From JAMXLO01 sp963819855 (lineage in GTDB: Bacteria; Pseudomonadota; Alphaproteobacteria; Acetobacterales; Acetobacteraceae), in NCBI GenBank assembly GCA_963819855.1, contig CAWFYC010000002.1, positions 62,001-126,000 of the forward strand: a stretch of 64,000 nt of DNA, given 5' to 3'. Both the position numbers and the translations under genes were made by a program. The notes beneath the pieces were generated by a model. That model was not told the DNA's origin and did no database searches. It saw only the letters and a list, made by a program, of their open reading frames with translations. Positions 34,432 to 42,797 of the stretch are shown one piece after another; the stretch's first letter is position 1; each line of letters begins with the position of its first letter.

Positions 34432-35096
34432 ATGTTCGCTACGTTCCGCACCACGGTGGTTGGCTTGGGCGCCGCAACGGTGGCTCTCGCCACGGGGCTC
34501 TCACCGTCGGCGCAGTCCGCCTACACGGTGACCCTCACGGAACAGGGGGCTGACGTCGTCGCCACCGGAGGCGGAACAATCAATCTGTCCGCCCTGAGTT
34601 CCAATACCATAGGCGCGCCAGGCGCCAGGATGTCCCCAAATCAGGGGATCATATTTACCGGGCCAACAAGTTTAGCTCCGGGTCTTGTTGGTTACACCGG
34701 GGAGGGGTTAACGGGACCAATGAGTTTTGGCACGAGCGTGGTTACCGACGCCAGCAGTGGCAGCGGAGATCGAGTCGGCATCGAGAAACTCCCACCACCC
34801 AGAATCGGCTCTGCACTTGTTTTTGTACCATTGGGCTACTTCTCCGGTGCCTCCTCTCGGACACCTCGACCTACGACAATCAGACCTTCGCGAGCCTCGG
34901 CGTGACGCCCGGCACCTATGTCTGGACGTGGGGCAGCGGGGCGGATGCGGACAGCTTCACGCTTCAGATCGGAGCCGCCGCAGTGCCGGAACCCCGATCG
35001 CTGACCGTGCTGACGCTGGGCCTCGCCGGCCTCGGCATGGTGCTGCGCATCCGACGGGGTGGGAATTGCCAGCCACGACCGTGCATGATGGCGTAA
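34432..35096 (+). pseudogene. PEP-CTERM sorting-domain protein, frameshifted
   Basis: Two frames make one protein. The first starts at 34432 with a signal peptide (MFATFRTTVVGLGAATVALA, cleavage near SAQSA) and runs to VPLGYFSGAS. The second frame continues with SDTSTYDNQTFASLGVTPGT and ends in the sorting signal VPEPRSLTVLTLGLAGLGM followed by RIRR. A single missing base near 34855 (GCCTCC-TC-TCGGAC) joins them; with it restored the YFSGASLSDTSTYDN stretch matches known PEP-CTERM proteins. Intact, it would be exported and processed by an exosortase, typically with exopolysaccharide export. The lesion may be real decay or an assembly indel. Confidence 0.8.
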
Positions 35097-35129
35097 CCAG
35101 TGGGACCGAATGGATTGCGGCGCAACGTT

Positions 35130-35442
35130 GGTCCATCAAGATTGATGCCTGGTTTGCGCAGCTCCTCCAGGTCGAACTGGATCGGCGGCCGTGGAGTTTG
35201 GCGGCCAGGGGGAACGACTGGAGTTCGTCCGGTAGTGCTGCATTCCAGGGCGCCTTGAGGTTGCCGATGCGGCCGCTGCGATGGCTGTGAGCTCTTTGCT
35301 GCCGGTCATGCGGACCGGCGTGGCGCTGAAGTCAGCCAGCAGGCGCACATAGGCCACTGCAAGGCTCTGGCCAGCCGATCCGGAATCCTCGGGCAGATAG
35401 ATCGGCACAGCTGCGCCATCCGCGTCGGCGATCAAATTCCTA
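35130..35442 (-). pseudogene. phage terminase large subunit remnant (C-terminal part)
   Basis: On the minus strand the frame from 35442 reads LIADADGAAVPIYLPEDSGS, then AGQSLAVAYVRLLADFSATP and MTGSKELTAIAAAA; this follows the C-terminal nuclease domain of terminase large subunits (xDxGxAG...tGsKe.RA). After a frameshift near 35270 another frame continues with RIGNLKAPWNAALPDELQSF, the GNv...pWN.afldEL..FP element of the same domain. No start, ATPase domain or other phage gene remains. It is the clearest sign that a prophage once occupied this zone. There is no intact gene between 35097 and 35463. Confidence 0.6.
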
Positions 35443-35463
35443 GTGGCTGATTGGGTATTGAGC

Positions 35464-36027
35464 CTAAGGACTGCGCGCCTGCGGGATCAAACCCACGACA
35501 TCGAGCAAGGGCACGGCGAAGTCGGCGCCCGAAATGATATGGGCGTCACTCGCCGAAACGAGCTTGAGGCTGACATAGACTTTTTCGAAGCTCACGGCAT
35601 AGGTGCCGGTTACCATGCCAGCGGCTTTGGGAGGCGACATAAGCGCTCGCCGATTTCGTGACAGCAGGAACTCGCCCTCGTTCCTGTTGAGGTTAACAGC
35701 ATTGCGAAGCCGCATTTCAGACACGACGTGCCCGTTCTGGACCAGGCGCGTGCGGATCATCTCGGCCACTATATTGCCGAGCGCGGAGCTGGTCTCGAGT
35801 TTCTGAGCGTCGGAGACGGACGCGACAATGAGCGGGGTACTCGGCGCCACGTCGGGCGCACCAGCCAGAAGCAGATCGACGGCACGATAGGTGAGGGTGC
35901 CAAGGTCGCCGCGGATATAAGGTGAAGCTCCGATAGTTGCCGAGCTGGTCGCCGGTGTCCTGGGGTCGTTACATCCAGCCAACGCCAGTAGCAGGATGAT
36001 CGCAGCGCATCGAGGCATCGATTTCAT
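35464..36027 (-). CDS. FlgO-family lipoprotein
   Basis: A 187-aa predicted lipoprotein: the leader ends in LALAGC, so the cysteine would be lipidated and the protein anchored in the outer membrane. The mature part matches the FlgO domain: YRAVDLLLAGAPDVAPSTPL, IVASVSDAQKLETSSALG, MIRTRLVQNGHVVSEMRLR and EGEFLLSRNRRAL. FlgO was described in Vibrio flagellar assembly and outer-membrane stability, but the domain is wider spread and no flagellar genes are nearby here. It follows another lipoprotein gene with a 17-base gap on the same strand, so the two are probably an operon. Confidence 0.82.
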   Translation of the reverse strand: MKSMPRCAAIILLLALAGCNDPRTPATSSATIGASPYIRGDLGTLTYRAVDLLLAGAPDVAPSTPLIVASVSDAQKLETSSALGNIVAEMIRTRLVQNGHVVSEMRLRNAVNLNRNEGEFLLSRNRRALMSPPKAAGMVTGTYAVSFEKVYVSLKLVSASDAHIISGADFAVPLLDVVGLIPQARSP

Positions 36028-36044
36028 GATGCTGCGTCTCCTGA

Positions 36045-36782
36045 TCAGGGGTCGTAGCGGATTGGGCGGCTGCGCAACGGCACCTCATCCCGCCACGATG
36101 TGATCGGACTCAGGCTCGTGGCCTTGGCGTAGAGCGGGATGTCAGGCGCGCGAATATAGACCTGATCCTGAAGCCGCATGATCACCCGGTCATCGGCGAC
36201 AATAGTTGCCTCCCATACGGCTTCGGCGTTCATGGTCGGCGTGAGGGCGACCACCGTATCGTGCAGAACACCAAGACCCGCTGCGGTGAACGCCGCGGTA
36301 CCCGCCGCGGTCCAGATCGACATCGGCTGCGACGCACCGATGACAATCCCCGGGATCGCTACCACTGCCGCCAGTGTTCCGATCGGTCCTGGTAGCTTGT
36401 CACGGGGACCCCATCGCACGAAATTCACGTCCAGATTGACGACAGTTGCGCCCGCCGGGCTGCGTGCAACCGCCACACCACTCTGTAGCACGTCGCGTTC
36501 CAGTTGGTCGGCCACCTGGCGGACGAACGCCGAATCCGGAGCCTGCACCCGAACGAACACCGGCTTCGGAGGTGGCCCGACTGTCGGTCCGGGCAAGAAG
36601 CTGGTTGGCAGCAGCCCGAGCGATGCCATATCCGTGGCGATCTGATGCGCCACATCATTCCAGTCACGAATGGTGTTCTCACTGCTCTGAAATGCTGGAG
36701 CCTTCAGCGTCACCGCCGGTTGGTTGCAGCCGACCAGAAGACCGGCAATAGCCGCCACGCAAAGCTTGATATGATGTCGCAT
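36045..36782 (-). CDS. hypothetical lipoprotein
   Basis: A 245-aa predicted lipoprotein with the leader MRHHIKLCVAAIAGLLVGC; the lipobox is LLVGC. The start at 36782 is preferred because TTGAGGA lies about ten bases upstream; longer in-frame starts would bury the leader inside the protein. The mature part has a segment VFVRVQAPDSAFVRQVADQL and later VNLDVNFVRWGPRD, then a hydrophobic Gly/Ala-rich stretch (TLAAVVAIPGIVIGASQPM) that may be a membrane-associated hairpin. No family is recognised. It precedes the FlgO-like lipoprotein by 17 bases and probably shares its envelope role. Confidence 0.75.
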   Translation of the reverse strand: MRHHIKLCVAAIAGLLVGCNQPAVTLKAPAFQSSENTIRDWNDVAHQIATDMASLGLLPTSFLPGPTVGPPPKPVFVRVQAPDSAFVRQVADQLERDVLQSGVAVARSPAGATVVNLDVNFVRWGPRDKLPGPIGTLAAVVAIPGIVIGASQPMSIWTAAGTAAFTAAGLGVLHDTVVALTPTMNAEAVWEATIVADDRVIMRLQDQVYIRAPDIPLYAKATSLSPITSWRDEVPLRSRPIRYDP

Positions 36783-37186
36783 TTTCCGCATCCTCAATAT
36801 CAAGGCGGAATTTCGACATGCGCGTAGACGACGGTCGGACGGGGCTACAGCCTCCATATCGAGCCACACCATAATGTTCCGGCGATTCCGACCATTGCAC
36901 ACCTCGACCCGGTCATTTTTTGCCGTCGCGAACTTCTCCGGGGCTCAGTCGGAGGCCGGAGGCGGTTTTGCTCCCCGGGATCATGGCAAATAATGATTAA
37001 CGATCTCTATCACTCGGGTATCACTCCCGATCATGCGTCACATCCGCTTTGGGCTCGCGCCGTTAACATATCGCCAGCCTCTGTCGGCGATAATTGACCG
37101 CGACCGAAGCAATGCGGTGACGTCAGCCGAGCCCCGCTGCCGGCCGGAAGTAAAACCGAGATTGTTCGACCGTTCTCCCTGCTTGA
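36783..37186. promoter_or_regulatory. divergent intergenic region between lipoprotein genes
   Basis: A 404-base gap, more AT-rich than its surroundings around 36905-37050, between divergently read lipoprotein genes. It should hold both promoters. A hairpin, TCGGG-TATCACT-CCCGA (about 37015-37031), is visible but has no clear role. No gene or known regulatory motif was recognised. Confidence 0.35.
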
Positions 37187-37483
37187 ATGATCGAGATGAA
37201 GTCCGCCAGACTATACGTGTCGGTGCTGTTGCTCCTGGCCGCTGCAGGATGCGATGCTGGCCATGGCACACGCCTCACCCGAGCCGTGCTTGACTGTGGG
37301 CGGGCCGATCAGGCGGTCTGCGCGATAGTCAACTCCGTTGGGGCCAGGTTGCCGGAATTGGCGAGACGAGAGACGCGGCTGCCCTATGCAGAGCAGGTCG
37401 AACTGGACGTTGCTGCGATCCTTCGTGGAACGCAGATGCCGAGCGCGCATTCCAACACTGACCTTCTGCGCATAATGCCATAG
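37187..37483 (+). CDS. small hypothetical lipoprotein
   Basis: A 98-aa predicted lipoprotein. The leader SARLYVSVLLLLAAAGC ends in a good lipobox (AAGC). The mature part of about 75 residues contains three further cysteines (AVLDCGRADQAVCAI) and a charged C-terminal half; no domain is recognised. Start choice is between ATG codons at 37187 and 37196. It is the third lipoprotein in 2 kb, divergent from the other two. Confidence 0.6.
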   Translation: MIEMKSARLYVSVLLLLAAAGCDAGHGTRLTRAVLDCGRADQAVCAIVNSVGARLPELARRETRLPYAEQVELDVAAILRGTQMPSAHSNTDLLRIMP

Positions 37484-37598
37484 CGGCGGGGATTTGCCTG
37501 AGCAAAGCGTCAGGCAAAGTGCGGCATGGCGTCCGAGGTGAACAACTCGCGGGTCTCGGCGTCGGGCCGCTCGTACCGGTTCGCGGCACCGCAAGGGT

Positions 37599-37755
37599 TC
37601 AACACGGAGGAAGGGTGGAGCACCACGGAGCGCCACGGAGAAGAAATGAATGCGCTGCGCGCGAAGCATGTCCTCGGGCCAGAGGCCGGACCCGGGGGCC
37701 ATGATTTCCATCTCCGTGGTGCTACATGGTTCGCCGCTCTTCCGCTGTGTTAAAT
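37599..37755. repeat. imperfect inverted repeat of the CACGGAG family
   Basis: Left segment 37599-37645 (AACACGGAGG..., CACCACGGAGCGCCACGGAG) and right segment 37708-37755 (CATCTCCGTGGTGC...CTTCCGCTGTGTT) are imperfect inverted copies enclosing about 60 bases. The word CACCACGGAG is shared with the dispersed repeats at 3456-3495 and around 59 kb. The whole 37484-38015 gap has no recognised gene; it also holds a small perfect hairpin, GTCCGCT-TGCC-AGCGGAC, near 37952-37969. Confidence 0.5.
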
Positions 37756-38015
37756 CCTGATTTCCTGTTAGCAGGACCGTGTGGCATTAGGCACACCATT
37801 AGGTCAGCTGATCTGTGATGTGACCTTGAAGAGCGGTTCCTCGGGATATTTCTTCCGCGCCATCCACATGGCACATCAGCCTAGCCGTTGCACCAGCGGA
37901 TCGGCACGCTGGAAGGCGAGCTCACGCGGGCCAACGCAGCCGCATAGGTGGTCCGCTTGCCAGCGGACGCCGGCGATGCACAACCTTGGTTCCCATCAAC
38001 TCAGGGAGCCACAGC

Positions 38016-38831
38016 TTGGTCCGCCAGCACCACAGCATCCGCGTCGGTATCGGCGGTTGGACGTTCGAGCCGTGGCGCGGGTCGTTCTATCCGTCCGGCC
38101 TGCCGCAGAAGCGCGAGCTGGAATTTGCCAGTCGACGGCTGACGTCGATCGAGGTCAACGGCACCTACTACGGCGCGCAAAAGCCGGAGAGCTTCATCCG
38201 CTGGCGTGAGGAAACGCCGGAGGGGTTTGTCTTCGCGCTCAAGGGGCCGCGCTTCGCCACCAACCGTCGGGTTCTGGCGGAAGCGGGGGCGTCGATCGAG
38301 CGGTTCCTCACCGGCGGCGTGCTGGAACTCAGGGAGAAGCTGGGGCCGATCAACTGGCAGATGATGGCGACCAAGCAGTACGACGCCGAGGACTTCGAAG
38401 CGTTCCTCAGGCTGCTGCCCGCGCATGTCGACGGACACAAGCTGCGCCATGTGGTCGAGGTCCGCCATCCAAGCTTCGTGCGTCCCGAGTTTGTCGCGCT
38501 GCTGCGGGCTTATGGTGTGGGCGTGGTACTGGCCGATCATGCGACCCACCCGCAACTGCCGGATCCCACCGCGCCGTTCGTCTACCTGCGGCTGCAAGCC
38601 GCGTCGGAGCACGAGGACGCGGGTTATCCGCCGGCCGCGCTGGCGCAATGGGCGAAGCGCGCGCGTGCGTGGGCGACCGGCGAGGCTCCGGCGGACCTGC
38701 CGTTGATCGCCCCGCCGGAGCGCAAGCCGCCGCGGTCTCGCGAGGTGTTCATCTACCTGATCAACGGCTTCAAGCCGAAGGCGCCGGCAGCGGCGATGGC
38801 GCTGATCGAGCGGCTGGCGTCGAATGATTGA
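38016..38831 (+). CDS. DUF72 (YecE-like) family protein
   Basis: A 271-aa TIM-barrel-like protein of the DUF72 family. Visible marks are RVGIGGWTFEPWRGSFYP at the N-terminus, EFASRRLTSIEVNGTYYG, PEGFVFALKGPRFATNRR and KLRHVVEVRHPSF, then the C-terminal EVFIYLINGFKPKAPAAAM. The family is widespread and its biochemical role is not settled. I start at the TTG at 38016 because CAGGGAG lies about eight bases upstream; the track-length start at 37986 is also TTG and lacks a site. It is a lone gene upstream of the second nucleotidyltransferase/HepT pair. Confidence 0.85.
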   Translation: MVRQHHSIRVGIGGWTFEPWRGSFYPSGLPQKRELEFASRRLTSIEVNGTYYGAQKPESFIRWREETPEGFVFALKGPRFATNRRVLAEAGASIERFLTGGVLELREKLGPINWQMMATKQYDAEDFEAFLRLLPAHVDGHKLRHVVEVRHPSFVRPEFVALLRAYGVGVVLADHATHPQLPDPTAPFVYLRLQAASEHEDAGYPPAALAQWAKRARAWATGEAPADLPLIAPPERKPPRSREVFIYLINGFKPKAPAAAMALIERLASND

Positions 38832-39033
38832 AATCTGGACGCGGCGAGCAGGGCAACGACATGGTGCGTTCCGGTCAGTACAAGGCCCGGACGAATTGCT
38901 GGCATAGCTCAACGCGGCAGGTGCGGAGACGGTGGATCTACGCCCGGCGCTGAAGACGATGTCGGCCGAGGTACTGCGCGATGAAGCGGGCTTTCGCGAT
39001 GGACATGAGGCGGCCAGCACAGGCGGCGGCGAA

Positions 39034-39345
39034 ATGCACCGCCTGATCGCGCGACGGCGCACTGAAATCGGAGCATTGTGCCGCCGCTATGGGGTGCGAC
39101 GGCTGGAGGTCTTCGGCTCCGCGGCGCGGGGTACGGACTTTAATCCGTCGCGCAGCGACGCGGATTTCCTGGTCGATTTCGAGCAACGAAGCGATCTGCG
39201 CCCGCTGGAACAATTCTTCGGGTTCGCGGACGGGTTGCGGGTTTTGCTTGGCCGTCCGGTGGATCTGGTCGAGTCCGGCGCTGTCCGCAATCCGTTTCTC
39301 CAGGCGGGGATCGACCGGGCACGTGAGGTGGTTTATGCCGCGTGA
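39034..39345 (+). CDS. MntA-like nucleotidyltransferase antitoxin, second copy
   Basis: A minimal nucleotidyltransferase of about 103 aa: RRLEVFGSAARGTDFNPSRS followed by DADFLVDF supplies the GS...DxD active site. The C-terminus GAVRNPFLQAGIDRAREVVY is typical for antitoxins of the MntA type. The frame stays open upstream to 38932, but that extension looks like the tail of another decayed gene, so ATG 39034 is my choice with modest certainty. Its last 11 bases overlap the start of a hepT-like reading frame that is broken by a 13-nt deletion, so this antitoxin may now lack its toxin. Confidence 0.78.
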   Translation: MHRLIARRRTEIGALCRRYGVRRLEVFGSAARGTDFNPSRSDADFLVDFEQRSDLRPLEQFFGFADGLRVLLGRPVDLVESGAVRNPFLQAGIDRAREVVYAA

Positions 39346-39672
39346 TGCTCGAACGTATCTTTGGGACACTCAAGCTGCCGCCGATGCGATCGGGCGATTT
39401 GTCGTTGGCCTGGATCTGCAGACCTATGCTGACACCGAGGTTGTCCACGCCGCAGTGGAGCGGAAATTCGAAATCATCGGCGAGGCACTGAACCAACTTG
39501 CCAGACATGATGCGGCATTGGCGGCGCGCATTCCCAATCTGCGTCCCGCAATGTGCTGATCCATGGCTATGCGGCCGTGCAACATGCACGGGTCTGGCGC
39601 ATCGTCGAGTCCTCTCTGCCAGCGTTGCGTGCCGCTGTCACAGCCCTGCTCGATGAGTTGGGCCCAGCGTAA
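39335..39672 (+). pseudogene. hepT-like toxin gene with 13-nt internal deletion
   Basis: The first frame starts at 39335 (MPRDARTYLWDTQAAADAIG) and follows HepT through FEIIGEALNQLARHD to AARIPNL, then hits a stop at 39557-39559. In a second frame the missing part resumes as RNVLIHGYAAVQHARVWRIV and ends at 39672. Compared with the intact copy at 24973, where NLARIIAFRNLLIHGY is continuous, 18 bases between NL and RN are reduced to 5, a 13-base loss near 39545-39552. The frameshift removes the RX4HXY ribonuclease motif from the product, so the toxin should be dead. Confidence 0.85.
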
Positions 39673-39811
39673 GATAGCGCCCGCCCGTTTGCTGGAGCAC
39701 GGGTGGATCGCCAATGCACCCTACGGGGTTTCACGCTTGCACTCGTAACGTCAGTGAGCTTGCCATCTGGTGCGGTGGCAATCGCCAGGCGCCGCTGCTT
39801 CCCCTCACTCG

Positions 39812-40699
39812 CTACGCCTGCTTCAGCTCGATCAGACTGCGCCTGATCTTCCGTCCCCGCTCCACCTTGTCCTCGATATACGCCGCGTCGCCCCAGCGCA
39901 CCGCGCGCGACATCGCCTGCGCGTCCTCGACGAACCGGGCCAGCATCTCCAGCAACGCCTCGCGGTTGTTGAGAAAAATGTCCCGCCACATCACCGGGTC
40001 CGACGCGGCGATCCGGGTGAAGTCGCGGAACCCCGAGGCGGCGAACTGCAGCACCGCCTGGCGGCTTTCGTCAGCCAGGTCGTCGGCAGTTCCGCAGATG
40101 GTGAAGGCGAGCAGATGCGGCAGGTGCGAGACAATCGCCAGCACCCGGTCATGGTGCCCCGGCTCCATCCGCTGCACCATCGACCCGCAGCGCCGCCAGA
40201 ATTCTTCCACTTTGGCCACCGCCGCCTCGTCCGCCCCGGGCGGTGGGGTCAGCAGCGTCCAGCGGCCCTCGAACAACGTGGTGAACCCCGAATCGGGGCC
40301 GGAATATTCGGTCCCCGCCACTGGGTGCGCCGGTACGAAATGCACGCCCGCAGGCACCAGTGGGCCCACGTCGCGGATCACCGACTGCTTGGTGGAGCCG
40401 ACATCGGTCAGCACCGCCCCGGCCTCCAGCCGCGGCGCGATTACGGCGGCGATATCGGCGAACGCCCCCACCGGCGCGCACAGCATCACGCAATCGGCGC
40501 CGGCCACGGCACGGGCAAGGTCCGCCTCGATCCGGTCGGCGAAGCCCAGCTCGCGGACCCGCTCCAGCGTCTTCGCGGTGCGCGCGGTCACCACCACCTC
40601 GGCCGCGAGATCGCCGCGCTCGCGCGCGATGCGGGCGACGGAGCTGCCGATCAGGCCGACGCCGATCAGCGCCAGGCGCCGGAACAGCGGTTTACCCAT
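39812..40699 (-). CDS. tyrC: prephenate/cyclohexadienyl dehydrogenase (TyrA/TyrC)
   Basis: A 295-aa NAD(P)-dependent dehydrogenase of the TyrA family that oxidises prephenate or arogenate on the way to tyrosine. It has the Rossmann LALIGVGLIGSSVARIARE, VMLCAPVGAFADI, TDVGSTKQSVI, the substrate-loop HFVPAHPVAGTEYSGPDSGF and SHLPHLLAFTI with the catalytic histidine region. There is no chorismate mutase or ACT domain fused to it. Its start overlaps the hisC stop by eight bases, so it is the last gene of the chorismate mutase-hisC-tyrC operon. Confidence 0.93.
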   Translation of the reverse strand: MGKPLFRRLALIGVGLIGSSVARIARERGDLAAEVVVTARTAKTLERVRELGFADRIEADLARAVAGADCVMLCAPVGAFADIAAVIAPRLEAGAVLTDVGSTKQSVIRDVGPLVPAGVHFVPAHPVAGTEYSGPDSGFTTLFEGRWTLLTPPPGADEAAVAKVEEFWRRCGSMVQRMEPGHHDRVLAIVSHLPHLLAFTICGTADDLADESRQAVLQFAASGFRDFTRIAASDPVMWRDIFLNNREALLEMLARFVEDAQAMSRAVRWGDAAYIEDKVERGRKIRRSLIELKQA

Positions 40700-41777
40700 G
40701 CATGAACTCGGTCAAGGTGGCGATGACGATCTCCACCTCTTCGGCGGTGCCGACGGTGATGCGCAGGCAGTGCGGCAGTCCGTAGCCGCCGACCGGGCGG
40801 ACGATCGCACCACGGGTGCGCAGGAACGCATCCGCTGCCTTGGCGCGCTCCGGGGTGGCGAAGCCGGCGAGGACAAAATTGCCCTCCGACGGCCAGACCT
40901 TGATCCCGGCAGCGGTCAGCCCCGCTGCCAGCTTCGGCCGGTACTTGGCGTTGTGCGCGCGGCCCTTCTCTACCCAGCCCGGCTCCGCCAGGGCCGCGAT
41001 CGCCGCCGCCTGCGAGGCAAGCGTGACGTTGAACGGCTCCCGTACCCGGTTCAGCACGTCGATCACCGCCGGCGGCGCATAGGCCCAACCGATCCGCATG
41101 CCTCCGAGCCCGAAGATCTTGGAAAAGGTCCGCAGCATGACGGTGTTGTCGCCGGCATCGACCAGCCTGATGCCCGGGTCATAGTCCGGCCGCTCGATGT
41201 ATTCGGCATAAGCGGCGTCGAGCACCAGCAGCACCTCGGGCGGCAGGCCGGCGCGCAGACGCGCCACCTCCTCATAGGGCAGCATGCTGCCGGTCGGGTT
41301 GTTCGGATTGGCGAGGAACACCAGCCGCGTCGCCGGCGACACCGCCGCCAGCATGGCATCGACATCTGCGGTCAGGTCGCGTTCCGGTGTCTTGATCACC
41401 CGGCTGCCGGCATAGGTACCGGCGATTTGATAGATGGCGAAGCCGTGCGCACTCATCACGATGTCGCGGCCGTGCCCGCCATAGGCGAGGCAAAGCAGGT
41501 AGATCAGGTTGTCCGACCCGGCGCCGCAGACGATCCGCGCCGGGTCCAGCCTGAACCGCGCGCCGATCGCCCGCCGCAGCTCGGTGGCGTCGCCGTCGGG
41601 ATAGCGGAAGATCTCCTCGGCCGCGCGCTGGTACGCCTCCTGCGCGCCAGGCGGGACGCCGAACGCGCCCTCGTTGGACGACAGCTTCAGGACCCGGTTG
41701 ACGCCGGGCACCGTCGACTCGCCCCCGACATATGGCGAGATGTCGAGGATCTCGGGACGTGGGCGAGGTGCGCTCAT
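40692..41777 (-). CDS. hisC: histidinol-phosphate aminotransferase HisC (aromatic-operon type)
   Basis: A 361-aa fold-type I PLP aminotransferase of the HisC family: LKLSSNEGAFGVPPGAQEAY, CGAGSDNLIYLLCLAYGG, LANPNNPTGSMLPYEEVARL, the tyrosine region DAAYAEYIE, and the PLP lysine in RTFSKIFGLGGMRIGWAY. In alphaproteobacteria this HisC, placed with tyrC and chorismate mutase, also makes aromatic amino acids by transaminating prephenate or phenylpyruvate-type acids. Its start forms an ATGA overlap with the upstream chorismate mutase gene, and its stop overlaps tyrC, so the three are translationally coupled. Confidence 0.92.
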   Translation of the reverse strand: MSAPRPRPEILDISPYVGGESTVPGVNRVLKLSSNEGAFGVPPGAQEAYQRAAEEIFRYPDGDATELRRAIGARFRLDPARIVCGAGSDNLIYLLCLAYGGHGRDIVMSAHGFAIYQIAGTYAGSRVIKTPERDLTADVDAMLAAVSPATRLVFLANPNNPTGSMLPYEEVARLRAGLPPEVLLVLDAAYAEYIERPDYDPGIRLVDAGDNTVMLRTFSKIFGLGGMRIGWAYAPPAVIDVLNRVREPFNVTLASQAAAIAALAEPGWVEKGRAHNAKYRPKLAAGLTAAGIKVWPSEGNFVLAGFATPERAKAADAFLRTRGAIVRPVGGYGLPHCLRITVGTAEEVEIVIATLTEFMHG

Positions 41778-42691
41778 GCGGCAGCTCCGGTTTCCGGGAT
41801 CGCGTAGGCGCCGAGTACCACCGGCCGGCGCAGCACCGCGTCGAGCCTGGCAAGCCGCTCGTCCTGGTCGGTCAGGAAGCCATCGATCTCCACCAGCGCA
41901 TGGGCCACCGGCGCCCCCTGGTCGCGCCGCAGGATGATCGCATCGGGCGCCAGACCGGCGGCGGTCAATGCCGCGGTCAGCCGCGCCCGACTGACGTCCA
42001 AGTCGAGCTCCAGGCCAAGCAGCGAGCGGTCGTGCTCCGAACCATCGGGCTCGGTGGTGGCGATCACCAGCGCCTGGGCGGCAGGGCCACCATCCGGCCG
42101 CGGCGCCCAGAACGGCAACCGGCCCACCACGTGCACCCGTGGTTCGTCCTTCTGGAGCAGCGCGGTCCACCAGGCATCGCGCGCGGTCTCGGTCTCCGAC
42201 GGCATCGGCAGCACGGCCACCGCTGCCGACCCACGGCTGACAGCGGCCATCGCCTGTGCCGGGCTGCCATAGGCGTGCAGCGGCGTCAGCGCGCCGAAGT
42301 GCTCGCGCGCCGCCTGGGTGAAGGCCGCGGTGGCATCGCGCTCGCACACCGCAACCGCGAACGGTCCCTGCATGGCGGTGGTGCCGGCGAGCAGCTCGCG
42401 CCAGATGCGCACCAGTGTCTGTGGCGGCAGCTCACCGGTGTGCTGGCGAAGCAGGCGGCGGACGATCGACGCCTCTCGCCCGGGACGATACGCGCTGCGC
42501 TTGCCGGACCTCGCCACCTGCTCGACGACCCGCGCACGCTGCATCAGCAGGCCGTGCAGCGCGTCATCGATGCGGTCCAGTTCGGCACGCAACGCGGGAA
42601 GCCCGTCAGGCCAGCCATCCTGCGGGGGCGGTTCCTCCGCCGTGGCGGCAGGGGCGGGTGGTGCGTCTAACGGAGCGGAACTGGACATCAT
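41774..42691 (-). CDS. chorismate mutase with degenerate prephenate dehydratase-like C-terminal half
   Basis: About 305 aa. Residues 30-110 are an AroQ-type chorismate mutase (GLPALRAELDRIDDALHGLL, RSAYRPGREASIVRRLL, LVRIWRELLAG). The rest has the length and some echoes of a prephenate dehydratase plus ACT domain, for example GSPAQAMAAVSRGSAAVAVL and SLLGLELDLDVSRARLTAAL, but the dehydratase signatures (YLGPxGTFS and the TRF motif) are missing. It probably converts chorismate to prephenate only. Start is at one of two adjacent ATG codons (42691, 42688). First gene of an operon with hisC and tyrC, divergent from metX across 106 bases. Confidence 0.85.
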   Translation of the reverse strand: MMSSSAPLDAPPAPAATAEEPPPQDGWPDGLPALRAELDRIDDALHGLLMQRARVVEQVARSGKRSAYRPGREASIVRRLLRQHTGELPPQTLVRIWRELLAGTTAMQGPFAVAVCERDATAAFTQAAREHFGALTPLHAYGSPAQAMAAVSRGSAAVAVLPMPSETETARDAWWTALLQKDEPRVHVVGRLPFWAPRPDGGPAAQALVIATTEPDGSEHDRSLLGLELDLDVSRARLTAALTAAGLAPDAIILRRDQGAPVAHALVEIDGFLTDQDERLARLDAVLRRPVVLGAYAIPETGAAA

Positions 42692-42797
42692 GCTGGCCGT
42701 AACGGAGCCGGCACTGATAGCCGAAGCCGGCCGACCTGCAAACAGCAGCCGAGCCGGTGGTTGCGACCTGTCGGCACCCGGCCTATGCAAATGCGGG

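Noticed and set aside
42692..42797. A second SAM riboswitch in front of metX
   Set aside because: The SAM-II blocks seen before metZ are not present here, and no other SAM-class core was recognised.
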